From Aeromonas sobria (GTDB taxonomy: Bacteria > Pseudomonadota > Gammaproteobacteria > Enterobacterales > Aeromonadaceae), in NCBI RefSeq assembly GCF_000820145.1, contig NZ_CDBW01000044.1:124001-188000 (forward strand): DNA of 64,000 nucleotides. Direction: 5' to 3'. The translations under genes were made by a program, and so were the position numbers. Each line of letters opens with the position of its first letter. Position 1 is the stretch's first letter. The notes below the pieces were generated by a model. The model ran no database searches. It was not told where the DNA came from and saw only the letters and a program-made list of their open reading frames with translations. Shown piece by piece: positions 8,901 through 16,599 of the stretch.

Positions 8901-9823
8901 CGCAAGGCATCGGCGGTATCACGGATCTCCCGCTCGCCGTTCATGAAGATCAGGATGTCCCCCAGCCCTTCACGGGCCAGTTCTTCTACCGCGTCGAAGA
9001 TCCCCTGCAGCTCGTCGCGCTCCTCCAGCCCTTCACTTTTATCACTGGCAAGGGGGCGATAACGCACATCAACGGGATAAGTCCTGCCGGAGACCTCGAT
9101 CACCGGCGCCTTGTTGAAATGGCGAGAGAAACGCTGCGGATCAATAGTGGCCGAGGTGATGATCACCTTGAGGTCCGGGCGCCGTGGCAGCAGTTGCTTG
9201 AGGTAACCCAGAATGAAGTCGATGTTGAGGCTGCGCTCGTGGGCTTCATCGATGATGATGGTGTCGTACTGGGTGAGCATCCGGTCATTCTGGATCTCTG
9301 CCAGCAAAATACCGTCTGTCATCAGCTTGATGTGGGTCTGCTCGCTCACCTGATCGGTAAAGCGCACCTTGTAACCCACATATTGACCCAGCTCGGACTC
9401 CATCTCCTCGGCAATACGCGCAGCAACGGTTCGGGCCGCCAGACGTCGCGGCTGGGTGTGACCGATAAAGCCCTTCACCCCGCGCCCGAGGGCCAGACAA
9501 ATCTTGGGGATCTGGGTGGTTTTGCCCGAACCGGTTTCCCCGGCGATGATCACCACCTGATGTTCACTGATCGCTTTGGCGATCTCCCCCTGCTTCTGGC
9601 TGACCGGCAGGTTGGCTGGATAGGTGACCTTGGGCACGCCGGCCAGACGCGACTGATAGCGCGCTTGCGCGGCATCCAGATCAGCGGCAATGGTCTCAAG
9701 CACAGCAGTCTGCTTAGCCTCCGGCAGTTTCTTGACCCCGTGCAGACGGCTGGAGAGACGACGGGCGTCGAGGTTCATGCAGGCGGAAAGGCGGCGGCGC
9801 AGCGCCTCGATAGAGAGAGACAA
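5912..9823 (-). CDS. hrpA: ATP-dependent RNA helicase HrpA
   Basis: A 1303-residue DEAH-box helicase, full length compared with E. coli HrpA (about 1300). Motif I is GETGSGKTT (about residue 94), motif II is DEAH, motif III is SAT, motif VI is QRKGRCGR, followed by HA2/OB-fold and the long HrpA-specific C-terminal region. It acts on ribosome or mRNA structures; E. coli HrpA has been linked to rescue of stalled ribosomes and processing of fimbrial mRNA. The frame opens with a TTG at 9823 with AAGGA nine bases upstream, and the N-terminus MSLSIEALRRRL aligns with the family. An ATG 15 codons later is possible but lies inside conserved sequence. Confidence 0.96.
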   Translation of the reverse strand: MSLSIEALRRRLSACMNLDARRLSSRLHGVKKLPEAKQTAVLETIAADLDAAQARYQSRLAGVPKVTYPANLPVSQKQGEIAKAISEHQVVIIAGETGSGKTTQIPKICLALGRGVKGFIGHTQPRRLAARTVAARIAEEMESELGQYVGYKVRFTDQVSEQTHIKLMTDGILLAEIQNDRMLTQYDTIIIDEAHERSLNIDFILGYLKQLLPRRPDLKVIITSATIDPQRFSRHFNKAPVIEVSGRTYPVDVRYRPLASDKSEGLEERDELQGIFDAVEELAREGLGDILIFMNGEREIRDTADALRKLNLRDTEVLPLYARLSNAEQNKVFQQHAGRRIVLATNVAETSLTVPGIRYVIDPGTARISRYSWRTKVQRLPIEAVSQASANQRKGRCGRVADGICIRLYSEEDFNGRPAFTDPEILRTNLASVILQMLALGLGNMEAFPFVEPPESRHIKDGLTLLKELGAVRELPARESQGQELEAKLQLTDTGRQLSRIPLDPRLAKMVITAAQTGCLSEVMVITAGLSIQDPRERPMEKKQAADEQHRRFEDKDSDFLAFVNLWNYLKEQQDLLGSNPFRRMCQKEFLSSLRVREWQDIHFQLRQTVKELGFKANHEPADFKTVHCALLTGLLSHIGNKDLEKPEFLGARNGRFHLFPASGLFKKPPKWVMAAELVETSRLYARVNAKIEPEWVEPLAAHLIKLHHSDPHWSKKNGAVMAKEKVTLYGLTLVNERTINFSTLDPALCRELFIRRALVEGDFETRHRFFGENRKLLAEVEALEHKSRRRDILVDDEDLFRFYDARLPEEVISSRHFDKWWKEAHKQDPELLNFEREMLMKGDAAHISDLDYPNFWQQGRLKLKLSYQFEPGEAADGVTLHIPLPLLNQVDVQGFEWLIPGLRHELLVALIKSMPKPMRKNFVPAPNYADALLASLNPEQGPLLDEMERQLRRMTGVTVPRESWDWNAVPDHLKLTFRVVDDKHKQVAEGKDLDALKESLRGKVQETLSQVADDDIEQSGLTLWSFGELPQEYSQKRGGFEVKAYPALVDEKDSVSIQLVESPVAQQQLMWAGQRRLVLLNVPSPIKYLQEKLPNKAKLGLYFNPFGKVAELIDDCIACGCDKLIERHGGLAWDEAGFEGLKEFVRAELNDAVVEVAKQVEAVLTLSHEIKKRLKGKMQLDTAFAMSDIQLQLDKLIHKGFVTETGWQRLPDLLRYLRAIERRMEKLAIDPNRDRVYMLKVQSVESDYKGLLAKIPKSQLVPTEVANIRWMIEELRVSFFAQNLGTPYPVSDKRVLNAIAQC

Positions 9824-10021
9824 GGTACGAATTCCTTAAATGGGAGCCCGACAAGGGGCCATATCGATAAGCTGCGGCAGATCCTAAAGAGCGAGTGACA
9901 CAGGTGCAAGCCCTAACATCATGCAAGCCAAGCGGCCGGGATGTGCCACTGATGATCAGCGCACGAATTGGAACATTTTGCGTGATGGCATACATCATCG
10001 CTGATTGATGCCCCTACATAG

Positions 10022-10047
10022 CCAAAGCAGACCGAAGCCTGCTTTGG
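10022..10047. repeat. Inverted repeat between CBS gene and hrpA
   Basis: CCAAAGCAG and CTGCTTTGG are complementary 9-mers around an 8-base loop. It lies just downstream of the CBS gene on its strand. No U-run follows, so it is at best a weak terminator. Confidence 0.4.
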
Positions 10048-10066
10048 GGAAGAGAATATTTGGGGA

Positions 10067-10489
10067 TCAGCCGTGGGAATGGTGGACAAAACAACTGGTA
10101 AGCTGGGCGTGAATGGCCTGCATCACGTTGTGACGGTTGATCACCCCGAGCAGCCGCCCATCCTGCACCACCGGATAGATCTTCGGCTTTTGCCCCATCA
10201 TCATCTCTGCCAGTGCCAGAATGCTGGTATCTGGTCCGACCGTCAGCACCTCGTTGCGCATCACATCCTTGACCTGCGCTATTTGCTCGCAGTGATAGGC
10301 CTCCTTGAGCATCACAGCAATACAATCCTGCTCCGAGATCCAGCCGATCAAATGCCCCTTCTCATCCACCACCGGGCCGCCCAATTGATGACTGTTCAAA
10401 AATTTTTCGACCGCAGACTGCACCATCATGTCGGCAGTGAAGGTAATGGGCCTGCTTTGCATATAATCTTGGGCTTTTAGCGATTCCAT
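10067..10489 (-). CDS. CBS-pair domain protein
   Basis: A 140-residue protein made almost entirely of two CBS motifs (about residues 8-60 and 74-128, with VKDVMRNEVLTVGPDTSILALAEMM and YPVVQDGRLLGVINRHNVM). Such stand-alone pairs bind adenine nucleotides and act as energy or ionic sensors. GGGGAG stands five bases before the ATG. It shares the hrpA strand but lies about 240 bases upstream of it, so co-transcription is uncertain. The target is unknown. Confidence 0.88.
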   Translation of the reverse strand: MESLKAQDYMQSRPITFTADMMVQSAVEKFLNSHQLGGPVVDEKGHLIGWISEQDCIAVMLKEAYHCEQIAQVKDVMRNEVLTVGPDTSILALAEMMMGQKPKIYPVVQDGRLLGVINRHNVMQAIHAQLTSCFVHHSHG

Positions 10490-10605
10490 ATCGACTCCCC
10501 TATTGTGGTCAATAACGCTGGCCTCATGCGCTTATTCCGGCAAGCGCTATGCACAGCTTATTGCAAGCATAGCTGGCTCGCGGTCAGGTGTGCGCCACCT
10601 GCACG

Positions 10606-11898
10606 TTAGTGGTCATATAAATCAACCGCTTTGGCAACCGGAATGGCCGCCTGCATCATGCTTGGCAGATTATCAGCGAGGACCGCAACCACTGCAGGAT
10701 CGACTCGCCCCTGACCTCCCAGTTGCATCATAAAGGCAAGCACCTCACCGGTGGGCAGACCGCGCCGATAAGGCCGATCCTGCACCATCGCCTGAAAAAT
10801 ATCCGCTACCCGTAAAATGCGCGCCTCTAATGCCATAGCAGAGGCGGGCAGATGGAATGGGTAGCCCTCTCCATCAGGCTCTTCGTGGTGATAGGCAGCC
10901 CAACAGGCGATCTCTTCAAATCCCTCGATATGGCGCAAGATCTGGTAAGTTTCGAAGCTGTGGGTATTGATAACGGCACGCTCGGCCCCCGTCAGACGGC
11001 CGGGTTTATCCAAAATTTCGTCCGGCACCCTGAGCTTGCCCAGATCGTGCAATAACCCCGCGATTTCGAGCATGTCGCAATGAGTCGTACTGACCCCCAT
11101 ATCTTCGGCTAGCAAACGTGACACACGAGCAACCCCCAGGGAGTGAGCCATGGTAAAGGGGCTCTTGGCATCAACAATGCCGGAAAAGATCCGCGCCAGC
11201 GCCTTCAGTTCTCCATTGGAGGTCAAGCAAGGTTCCCGCTCCCGCAACATTTCCAACATGTAATCATTGATGGCTCTCGCTTCCAGTTGCAGCCAGAACG
11301 CTTCCGCACGGGAGGTGTCCAAAAAGGCATCCACCAGCTCAGGGGCAAAAAACTCGCCGCTACATGACTGCAATTTTGCACGAATGTCACTGGTATGCAG
11401 CAACAGTGTGCCATCACCATAATAGGGTGCTGCCAGCGCATCACAGCGATCCACCAGAAAGATAAGGTTCGCCTGAAGAGCGACCTTGGCGTCGACTTCA
11501 CGCAGCTTGCACAGCTGATGCCAGTGAGTGTGATGATAACGGATGGGCAGAGCCAGAGGTGCCAGCGGTCGAAAGTCCTTGAGTAGTTGATATCCCACCT
11601 CACAGTGGCGCTGGGACGACTCCCAATCGAACTCGCTAACAAGGTGATAATGAGTAATAGTCGAGGAGACACCGATGTCGTGCAGCACCCCTAACTCGAA
11701 CAACAAGCAGCGTTCAACATCATCCATTCCCAAGTTCCGGCTACATTCTGCCGCCATGATCCCGACCCGCTTACCATGAGCCACATCACCGATCCCCACC
11801 AAATCGAGTGACGCCGACAGGGCATACACCACCTGCCGAAGATCTACCTGCAACGAAATTGTGCTCGTCCCTGCATGCTCATTGTTCATGATCCACAT
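10606..11898 (-). CDS. Tandem HD / HD-GYP domain phosphodiesterase
   Basis: A 430-residue cytoplasmic protein. A first HD-like domain (about residues 45-135) carries LLFELGVLHDIGVSS. The second (about 235-400) is a full HD-GYP with LLHDLGKLRVPDEILDKPG, THSFETYQIL and HHEEPDGEGYP, so the signature residues for cyclic di-GMP hydrolysis are kept. Starts at 11898 and 11889 (ATG both) are equally possible; no strong ribosome site helps. It stands alone, with about 465 bases of upstream non-coding sequence. Confidence 0.9.
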   Translation of the reverse strand: MWIMNNEHAGTSTISLQVDLRQVVYALSASLDLVGIGDVAHGKRVGIMAAECSRNLGMDDVERCLLFELGVLHDIGVSSTITHYHLVSEFDWESSQRHCEVGYQLLKDFRPLAPLALPIRYHHTHWHQLCKLREVDAKVALQANLIFLVDRCDALAAPYYGDGTLLLHTSDIRAKLQSCSGEFFAPELVDAFLDTSRAEAFWLQLEARAINDYMLEMLREREPCLTSNGELKALARIFSGIVDAKSPFTMAHSLGVARVSRLLAEDMGVSTTHCDMLEIAGLLHDLGKLRVPDEILDKPGRLTGAERAVINTHSFETYQILRHIEGFEEIACWAAYHHEEPDGEGYPFHLPASAMALEARILRVADIFQAMVQDRPYRRGLPTGEVLAFMMQLGGQGRVDPAVVAVLADNLPSMMQAAIPVAKAVDLYDH

Positions 11899-12364
11899 CC
11901 CATGCGGTGCTATTTTCTACGTTATGCTGAATAGAATGAGTCGATTTACACCCTCTTAAATATTAAGTTAGTCAACAAAAGCCGCTTTTACCTCATAGCC
12001 CCGATAAAGCTGGTTCTTTCACAACAACGTGTTGGAAGGCCAGTCTGCAATCAACTTGGGGACCACCATCAAAATACACCTGTCTGCCAATACCTTGCTT
12101 CGCTATCCTGCCGTTGCCAGACTTGCCTCCCCATCCTGCTGGCAGCGATTTCCCCACAACCCAACGAATGACATACCACAGGTCCCTTGGCCAGCTTAGG
12201 CCACACACAACATGTAACTGGGGCATCGCTCTTTTAGCGCCACAAACACCAGCCAGTTCGATAGCGGCAGATGAAGATCCCAATCCTTCGCAGAGCGGTT
12301 GAATATCCTGTGGCGGCTGATTAAGGTGGTGGCCACATCAGAACATCAGTCAAGGAAAGACGGT
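11899..12364. other. 466-base intergenic region before dadA
   Basis: This is non-coding sequence between the divergent HD-GYP and dadA genes. The part near 11935-11985 is AT-rich and could hold the HD-GYP promoter. Open frames across 11993-12302 have no recognisable protein features. No RNA gene or repeat was recognised. Confidence 0.4.
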
Positions 12365-13630
12365 ATGAAGATTGTCATACTCGGTGGCGGCGTGATCGGA
12401 GTAACCAGTGCCTGGTATCTGGCCAAGGCGGGGCATCAAGTCACCCTGCTGGAGCGGCAGGGGGGCGTTGCCCTTGAAACCAGCCATGCCAACGCCGGGC
12501 AGATATCCCCCGGCTATGCGGCCCCCTGGGCGGCCCCCGGCATCCCCCTCAAGGCCGCCAAATGGATGCTGCAAAAACATGCCCCCTTCACCGTGCGTCC
12601 CACCACCGACCCCTTCCAGCTGCGCTGGATGCTCAGAATGCTCGCCAACTGCACCCCGACCGCCTATGCCACCAACAAGGGCCGCATGGTGCGCCTCGCC
12701 GAATACAGCCGTGACTGCATGAAGCTGCTGCGCGACGAGCTGAGCATCGATTACGAAGGGCGCCAGCTCGGCACCTTGCAGCTGTTTAGAAGCCAATCCC
12801 AGCTTGATGCCAGCCAGCGCGATATCGAGGTGCTGGAGGAGTATGGCGTCCCCTACCAGTCGCTGGATGCCAGCGGCTGCGAAGCGGCAGAGCCGGCGCT
12901 GGCACGGGTACGCGGCAAAATCGTCGGCGGCCTGCGCCTGCCCGGCGACGAGACCGGCGACTGCTTCCGCTTCACCAAGGCCCTTGCCCTTGAAGCCGAG
13001 AAGCTCGGGGTCAAGTTTGTCTTCAACTGTGACATCGACGAGATTGAGCAGGCCCGCGGCCGCGCCGTGGCGGTGCGGGCGGGCGAGCAGCGCTATCGCG
13101 CCGATGCCATCGTCTGTGCGCTCGGCAGCTATGCCACCGGCTTTTTGCGGCCGCTGCTGCGCCCGCTCGGGTTGGAGTTGCCGGTCTATCCGGTCAAGGG
13201 CTACTCCCTCACCCTGCCGATGATCAACGCAGACGCAGCCCCGCGCAGCACAGTTCTCGATGAAACCTACAAGGTGGCCATCACCCGTTTCGATGAGCGG
13301 ATCCGGGTCGGCGGCATGGCGGAGCTGTCGGGTTACAACCTCGCTCTCAACCCAAGGCGCCATGACACCCTGGCGATGGTGGTGGGGGATCTCTTCCCCG
13401 AGGGGGGCGATATCAGTCAGGCCGAGTTCTGGACCGGCCTGCGCCCCATGACGCCGGACGGCACCCCGCTGGTGGGGCCGAGCCCCATTCCCGGGCTCTG
13501 GCTCAATACCGGCCACGGCACATTGGGCTGGACCATGGCAGCCGGTTCGGGTCAGCTGTTGTGCGATCTTATCAGCGGCAGCGAGCCCGCCATTAGCGAT
13601 GAGGGGTTGACCCTGGCCCGCTACGGCTAA
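12365..13630 (+). CDS. dadA: D-amino acid dehydrogenase small subunit
   Basis: A 421-residue flavoprotein that oxidises D-alanine and other D-amino acids to 2-oxo acids and passes electrons to the respiratory chain. The N-terminal Rossmann motif VILGGGVIGVTSAWYLAKAG binds FAD, and the C-terminal TGHGTLGWTMAAGSGQ is characteristic of DadA. The ATG at 12365 follows AAGGA and begins MKIVILGGG; the longer frame is not supported. Unlike E. coli, no alanine racemase gene (dadX) follows. Length is slightly below the E. coli protein (432). A terminator ends the transcript. Confidence 0.95.
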   Translation: MKIVILGGGVIGVTSAWYLAKAGHQVTLLERQGGVALETSHANAGQISPGYAAPWAAPGIPLKAAKWMLQKHAPFTVRPTTDPFQLRWMLRMLANCTPTAYATNKGRMVRLAEYSRDCMKLLRDELSIDYEGRQLGTLQLFRSQSQLDASQRDIEVLEEYGVPYQSLDASGCEAAEPALARVRGKIVGGLRLPGDETGDCFRFTKALALEAEKLGVKFVFNCDIDEIEQARGRAVAVRAGEQRYRADAIVCALGSYATGFLRPLLRPLGLELPVYPVKGYSLTLPMINADAAPRSTVLDETYKVAITRFDERIRVGGMAELSGYNLALNPRRHDTLAMVVGDLFPEGGDISQAEFWTGLRPMTPDGTPLVGPSPIPGLWLNTGHGTLGWTMAAGSGQLLCDLISGSEPAISDEGLTLARYG

Positions 13631-13712
13631 GCGCCTAAGCTGTCGGGCTGTTTCACTTGCCAACTACGCCCTCAGACAACAGCAGAGGACGTTCTCAACC
13701 GCTTTATTGACA

Positions 13713-13739
13713 GGCCACCGCCATAACCGGTGGCCTTTT
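13713..13739 (+). terminator. Terminator after dadA
   Basis: GGCCACCG and CGGTGGCC form an 8-bp stem followed by TTTT, about 85 bases after the dadA stop. Confidence 0.75.
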
Positions 13740-13991
13740 CGTCTGATGTTGACCTCTCCCCCACCCGCCTGTCGCAGCTACGCTGTCCCTGCCGGTTAAT
13801 GCAGCAAACGGCACAGAATATTGTGCAATTCGACTTGCGCAAGCCGTCACAATCCGTAATGTGGATAGACGCATTTTTCGCAGCGCATATTTTTTAAATG
13901 GCCTGTAAACCGCTTGTAAACAGGCGTCGCCAGACAAGGGGTTACGGGTGTCATCGCGAGTTTCTTTAGCAGCAATCCAGGGTAGGACAAT
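13740..13991 (+). other. asd upstream region
   Basis: Non-coding sequence that must hold the asd promoter. An inverted repeat GCCTGT...ACAGGC lies near 13903-13927. I looked for a lysine riboswitch, known upstream of some asd genes, and did not recognise its core. Confidence 0.35.
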
Positions 13992-15104
13992 ATGAAAAAA
14001 GTAGGTTTGGTCGGTTGGCGTGGCATGGTGGGATCGGTTCTGATGAGCCGGATGCAGGAAGAGCAGGATTTCGCCCATATTCAACCCACATTCTTCACCA
14101 CCTCCCAGGCCGGTGAGGCCGCACCCAACTTCGGCGTCGATGCCGGTACCCTGCAGGACGCCTTCGATATCGAGGCACTGGCCAAGCAGGATATCATCAT
14201 CACCGCCCAAGGCGGCGACTACACCAAGGATGTCTATCCGCGCCTGAAAGCCGCTGGCTGGCAGGGTTACTGGATTGACGCCGCCTCCTCCCTGCGGATG
14301 GCGAAAGACGCCGTCATCATTCTGGATCCGGTCAACGGCGACGTGATTGAGCAGGCCCTGAACGACGGCATCAAGACCTTCGTTGGCGGCAACTGCACCG
14401 TCAGCCTGATGCTGCTGGCCCTAGGCGGCCTGTTCAAGGCCGATCTGGTGGAGTGGGTGAGCGTGGCCACCTATCAGGCCGCCTCCGGTGGTGGTGCCCG
14501 CCATATGCGCGAGCTGGTGACCCAGATGGGGATGCTGCGCGATGAAGTGGCGGTCGAGCTGGCCGACCCTGCCTCCGCCATCCTCGACATCGAGCGCAAG
14601 ATCACCGAGAAGACCCGCTCCGGCACCCTGCCGGTAGACAACTTCGGCGTACCGCTGGCCGGTGGCCTCATCCCCTGGATCGACACCAAGCTCGACAACG
14701 GCCAGAGCCGTGAAGAGTGGAAGGGTCAGGCCGAGACCAACAAGATTTTGGGTATCGAGAACGCCGTCATTCCGGTGGATGGTCTCTGTGTGCGGATCGG
14801 CGCCCTGCGCTGCCACAGCCAGGCGTTCACCATCAAGCTGAAAAAGGATGTGCCGCTGGCGGAGATCGAAGCGCTGCTGGCTGCCCACAACGACTGGGTG
14901 AAAGTGATCCCAAACGATCGCGACATCACCGCCCGCGAGCTGACCCCGGCGGCCGTCACCGGCACCCTCAGCATTCCGGTCGGTCGTCTGCGCAAGCTCA
15001 ATATGGGCCCGGAGTATCTGGCCGCCTTTACCGTGGGTGACCAGCTGCTGTGGGGCGCCGCCGAACCGCTGCGCCGCATGCTGCGTATCCTGCTGGCCCG
15101 TTAA
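13992..15104 (+). CDS. asd: Aspartate-semialdehyde dehydrogenase
   Basis: A 370-residue cytoplasmic enzyme that reduces aspartyl-4-phosphate with NADPH, feeding lysine, diaminopimelate, threonine and methionine synthesis. The N-terminal nucleotide site is GLVGWRGMVGSVL. The catalytic Cys is in GGNCTVSLML (about residue 136), and the family motif with active-site His is in RIGALRCHSQAFT (about residue 275). Length and start match the gammaproteobacterial enzyme. It is monocistronic with a strong terminator. Confidence 0.97.
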   Translation: MKKVGLVGWRGMVGSVLMSRMQEEQDFAHIQPTFFTTSQAGEAAPNFGVDAGTLQDAFDIEALAKQDIIITAQGGDYTKDVYPRLKAAGWQGYWIDAASSLRMAKDAVIILDPVNGDVIEQALNDGIKTFVGGNCTVSLMLLALGGLFKADLVEWVSVATYQAASGGGARHMRELVTQMGMLRDEVAVELADPASAILDIERKITEKTRSGTLPVDNFGVPLAGGLIPWIDTKLDNGQSREEWKGQAETNKILGIENAVIPVDGLCVRIGALRCHSQAFTIKLKKDVPLAEIEALLAAHNDWVKVIPNDRDITARELTPAAVTGTLSIPVGRLRKLNMGPEYLAAFTVGDQLLWGAAEPLRRMLRILLAR

Positions 15105-15127
15105 TCCGCTACAGAAGCAGAAACAAC

Positions 15128-15160
15128 AAGGGCGGGGAGTCACACTCCCCGCCCTTTTTC
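15128..15160 (+). terminator. Strong terminator after asd
   Basis: AAGGGCGGGGAGT pairs with ACTCCCCGCCCTT (13 bp) around CAC and runs into a T-tract. It can also serve the opposite-strand fdhD remnant. Confidence 0.9.
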
Positions 15161-15227
15161 TTTATTTCATTTTGCCTGCCCTCTTTGCCCGTGGAGTAGG
15201 CCCGTGGCCTTGCCCTCTCTCTAGCCG

Positions 15228-15461
15228 TCACTTAAGCAAAATGCGCTGACAACCGCTGTAGATCTCGGCCCGCCCGGGGCGGTAAAAGCCCACCAACGTC
15301 AGCCCGGTCTGCTCGGCCCGCTCGACCGCCAGTTCAGTGGCGGCCGAGATGGCAAGCAGGATCTCGACCCTGGCGCTGGCGCACTTTTGCACCATCTCGA
15401 AGCTGGCGCGGCTGGTCACCAGAATGGCGCCATCCGGCCGACCGCTACGGCACAGATAGCG
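15228..15461 (-). pseudogene. fdhD: fdhD 3' remnant (formate dehydrogenase accessory protein)
   Basis: The last ~77 codons read like the C-terminus of FdhD, the sulfurtransferase that activates formate dehydrogenase: GAILVTSRASFEMVQK, then EILLAISAATELAVERAEQ, then LTLVGFYRPGRAEIY. Full-length FdhD is about 275 residues. The N-terminal two thirds, including the CxxC loop, are missing. The open frame continues to 15551, but the first ~30 codons show no FdhD similarity, so the breakpoint lies near 15462-15485. No other fdh gene is nearby. It is almost certainly non-functional. Confidence 0.85.
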
Positions 15462-15469
15462 GAAGAATG

Positions 15470-15694
15470 TGGACAGCGATCTTTTAGTAGTAGAGGTCGC
15501 TTCTAAAGCACTTGTTCTTGACCATGGAGAGCAAATCACAGTTGGTGGCAACCAACCAGCCGCACATCCACCGCGATGGGGTTGCTGTCAAAAAGATGGG
15601 TGTCCCAGATTTCCCACCTCGCAGAGATATCTTGCCAGATAGATGCCAGCCGATCAGGGCAAAGAGCGCCTGCCCGCACACCTTGCGGTTCCTG
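15470..15694. other. Unassigned DNA between fdhD remnant and tetR gene
   Basis: This stretch separates the broken fdhD from the TetR gene. On the minus strand two overlapping frames look coding-like: one ends in SNPIAVDVRLVGCHQL followed by a stop near 15538, the other runs to 15484. Neither matches a family I know. It may be the remnant of a mobile element or other gene that truncated fdhD, but no terminal repeats or target duplication were identified. Confidence 0.4.
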
Positions 15695-16408
15695 TTATGG
15701 CGCCACCTTGGCCTGCACCGCTGTGCCCAGCAGCAGGGCTGGCCTTGCCTGCCACACCCGTTCGGGGTCGGGCTCGACAATGGCGGCAGCGATCAGCTGC
15801 TCGCTCCAGTGGCGGTGCAGCAGCCACATCTGCTGGCCGAGATCCCCATCGCTCCGGGTGCACTGCTTGGTGACATCGGCGGTGCGATAGAAGTAGCGCA
15901 CCAGACTCGTGAGCTCCGGCTCGGGCCAGCGGCAGCCAAAGTCGCGCAGCAGGGATGACCAGAAGTCAATCTGGCCCCACTCGTGCTGCTGCTCCAGCGC
16001 ATGCAGCTCGGGGATCAAATCCATCGCATGCCAGAGGGCGCCATAGCCGACAAAGCGGCGCTCCAACTCCTCCAGTGCCTCGTCGAGCAGCACCAGCGCC
16101 TGCGGCCAGCTGGTCGCCTGCAGCCGGATAGCCGCCTGCGCCTCGCAGACCGCCGCCAGCCACCCCATGGCGAGGCGGCCGATGATCGCCTCCTTGTTGG
16201 GATAGAGATGGTAGAGCGACTTGATCCCCACCCCCGCCCGATCAGCGATGGCATTGGTGTTGAGGGCCGCAAAGCCCTGCTCCTGCAACAGGCTCAGGGT
16301 CGCCTCCTCGATGCGGCTGGCCACCGCCTGACTGCGCTGCTGCTTGGGTTGGCGGCGCATGGCAACCCCCCGGGGTAAAGGCCCCTCGGTCACTGACTCC
16401 TCTGACAT
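15695..16408 (-). CDS. TetR family transcriptional regulator
   Basis: A 237-residue one-domain-plus-ligand regulator. The N-terminal helix-turn-helix (about residues 18-75) reads ASRIEEATLSLLQEQGFAAL then IADRAGVGIKSLYHLYPNKEAI. The C-terminal ligand domain is not recognisable. The ATG at 16408 follows GGGAGG at good spacing. The gene is divergent from a lipoprotein amidohydrolase and shares a 190-base intergenic region containing an 18-base palindrome, so it probably controls that gene and itself. Ligand unknown. Confidence 0.88.
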   Translation of the reverse strand: MSEESVTEGPLPRGVAMRRQPKQQRSQAVASRIEEATLSLLQEQGFAALNTNAIADRAGVGIKSLYHLYPNKEAIIGRLAMGWLAAVCEAQAAIRLQATSWPQALVLLDEALEELERRFVGYGALWHAMDLIPELHALEQQHEWGQIDFWSSLLRDFGCRWPEPELTSLVRYFYRTADVTKQCTRSDGDLGQQMWLLHRHWSEQLIAAAIVEPDPERVWQARPALLLGTAVQAKVAP

Positions 16409-16553
16409 CACGCCTCCCTGTTGTGAATGCATCGGCAAGCGTGATCTGCACCTCACTCGCCACCGATTGATGTGACATGGTAAACAAAACGTTAAATATT
16501 TGCAGCAATTGCTGGCATTTTTTGACCAAGCAACCATAAAGAGATCGCGCAAT

Positions 16554-16571
16554 GTGCAGTAAACACTGCAC
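16554..16571. promoter_or_regulatory. 18-base palindrome, putative TetR operator
   Basis: GTGCAGTAAACACTGCAC is an inverted repeat with 7-base arms and a 4-base centre. It lies 29 bases before the amidohydrolase start and between it and the divergent TetR gene. Size and position fit a TetR-family operator. Binding is inferred. Confidence 0.65.
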
Positions 16572-16599
16572 TAAATACGACTCTCAAGGAGATCACCGC

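Noticed and set aside
11993..12283. 96-codon frame in the gap before dadA
   Set aside because: No ribosome site or recognisable features; the sequence looks non-coding.
12350..13663. 437-codon frame antisense to dadA
   Set aside because: Shadow of the well-supported dadA gene.
13790..13991. Possible lysine riboswitch upstream of asd
   Set aside because: The length would allow it, but I could not identify the conserved core and there is no terminator-antiterminator pair.
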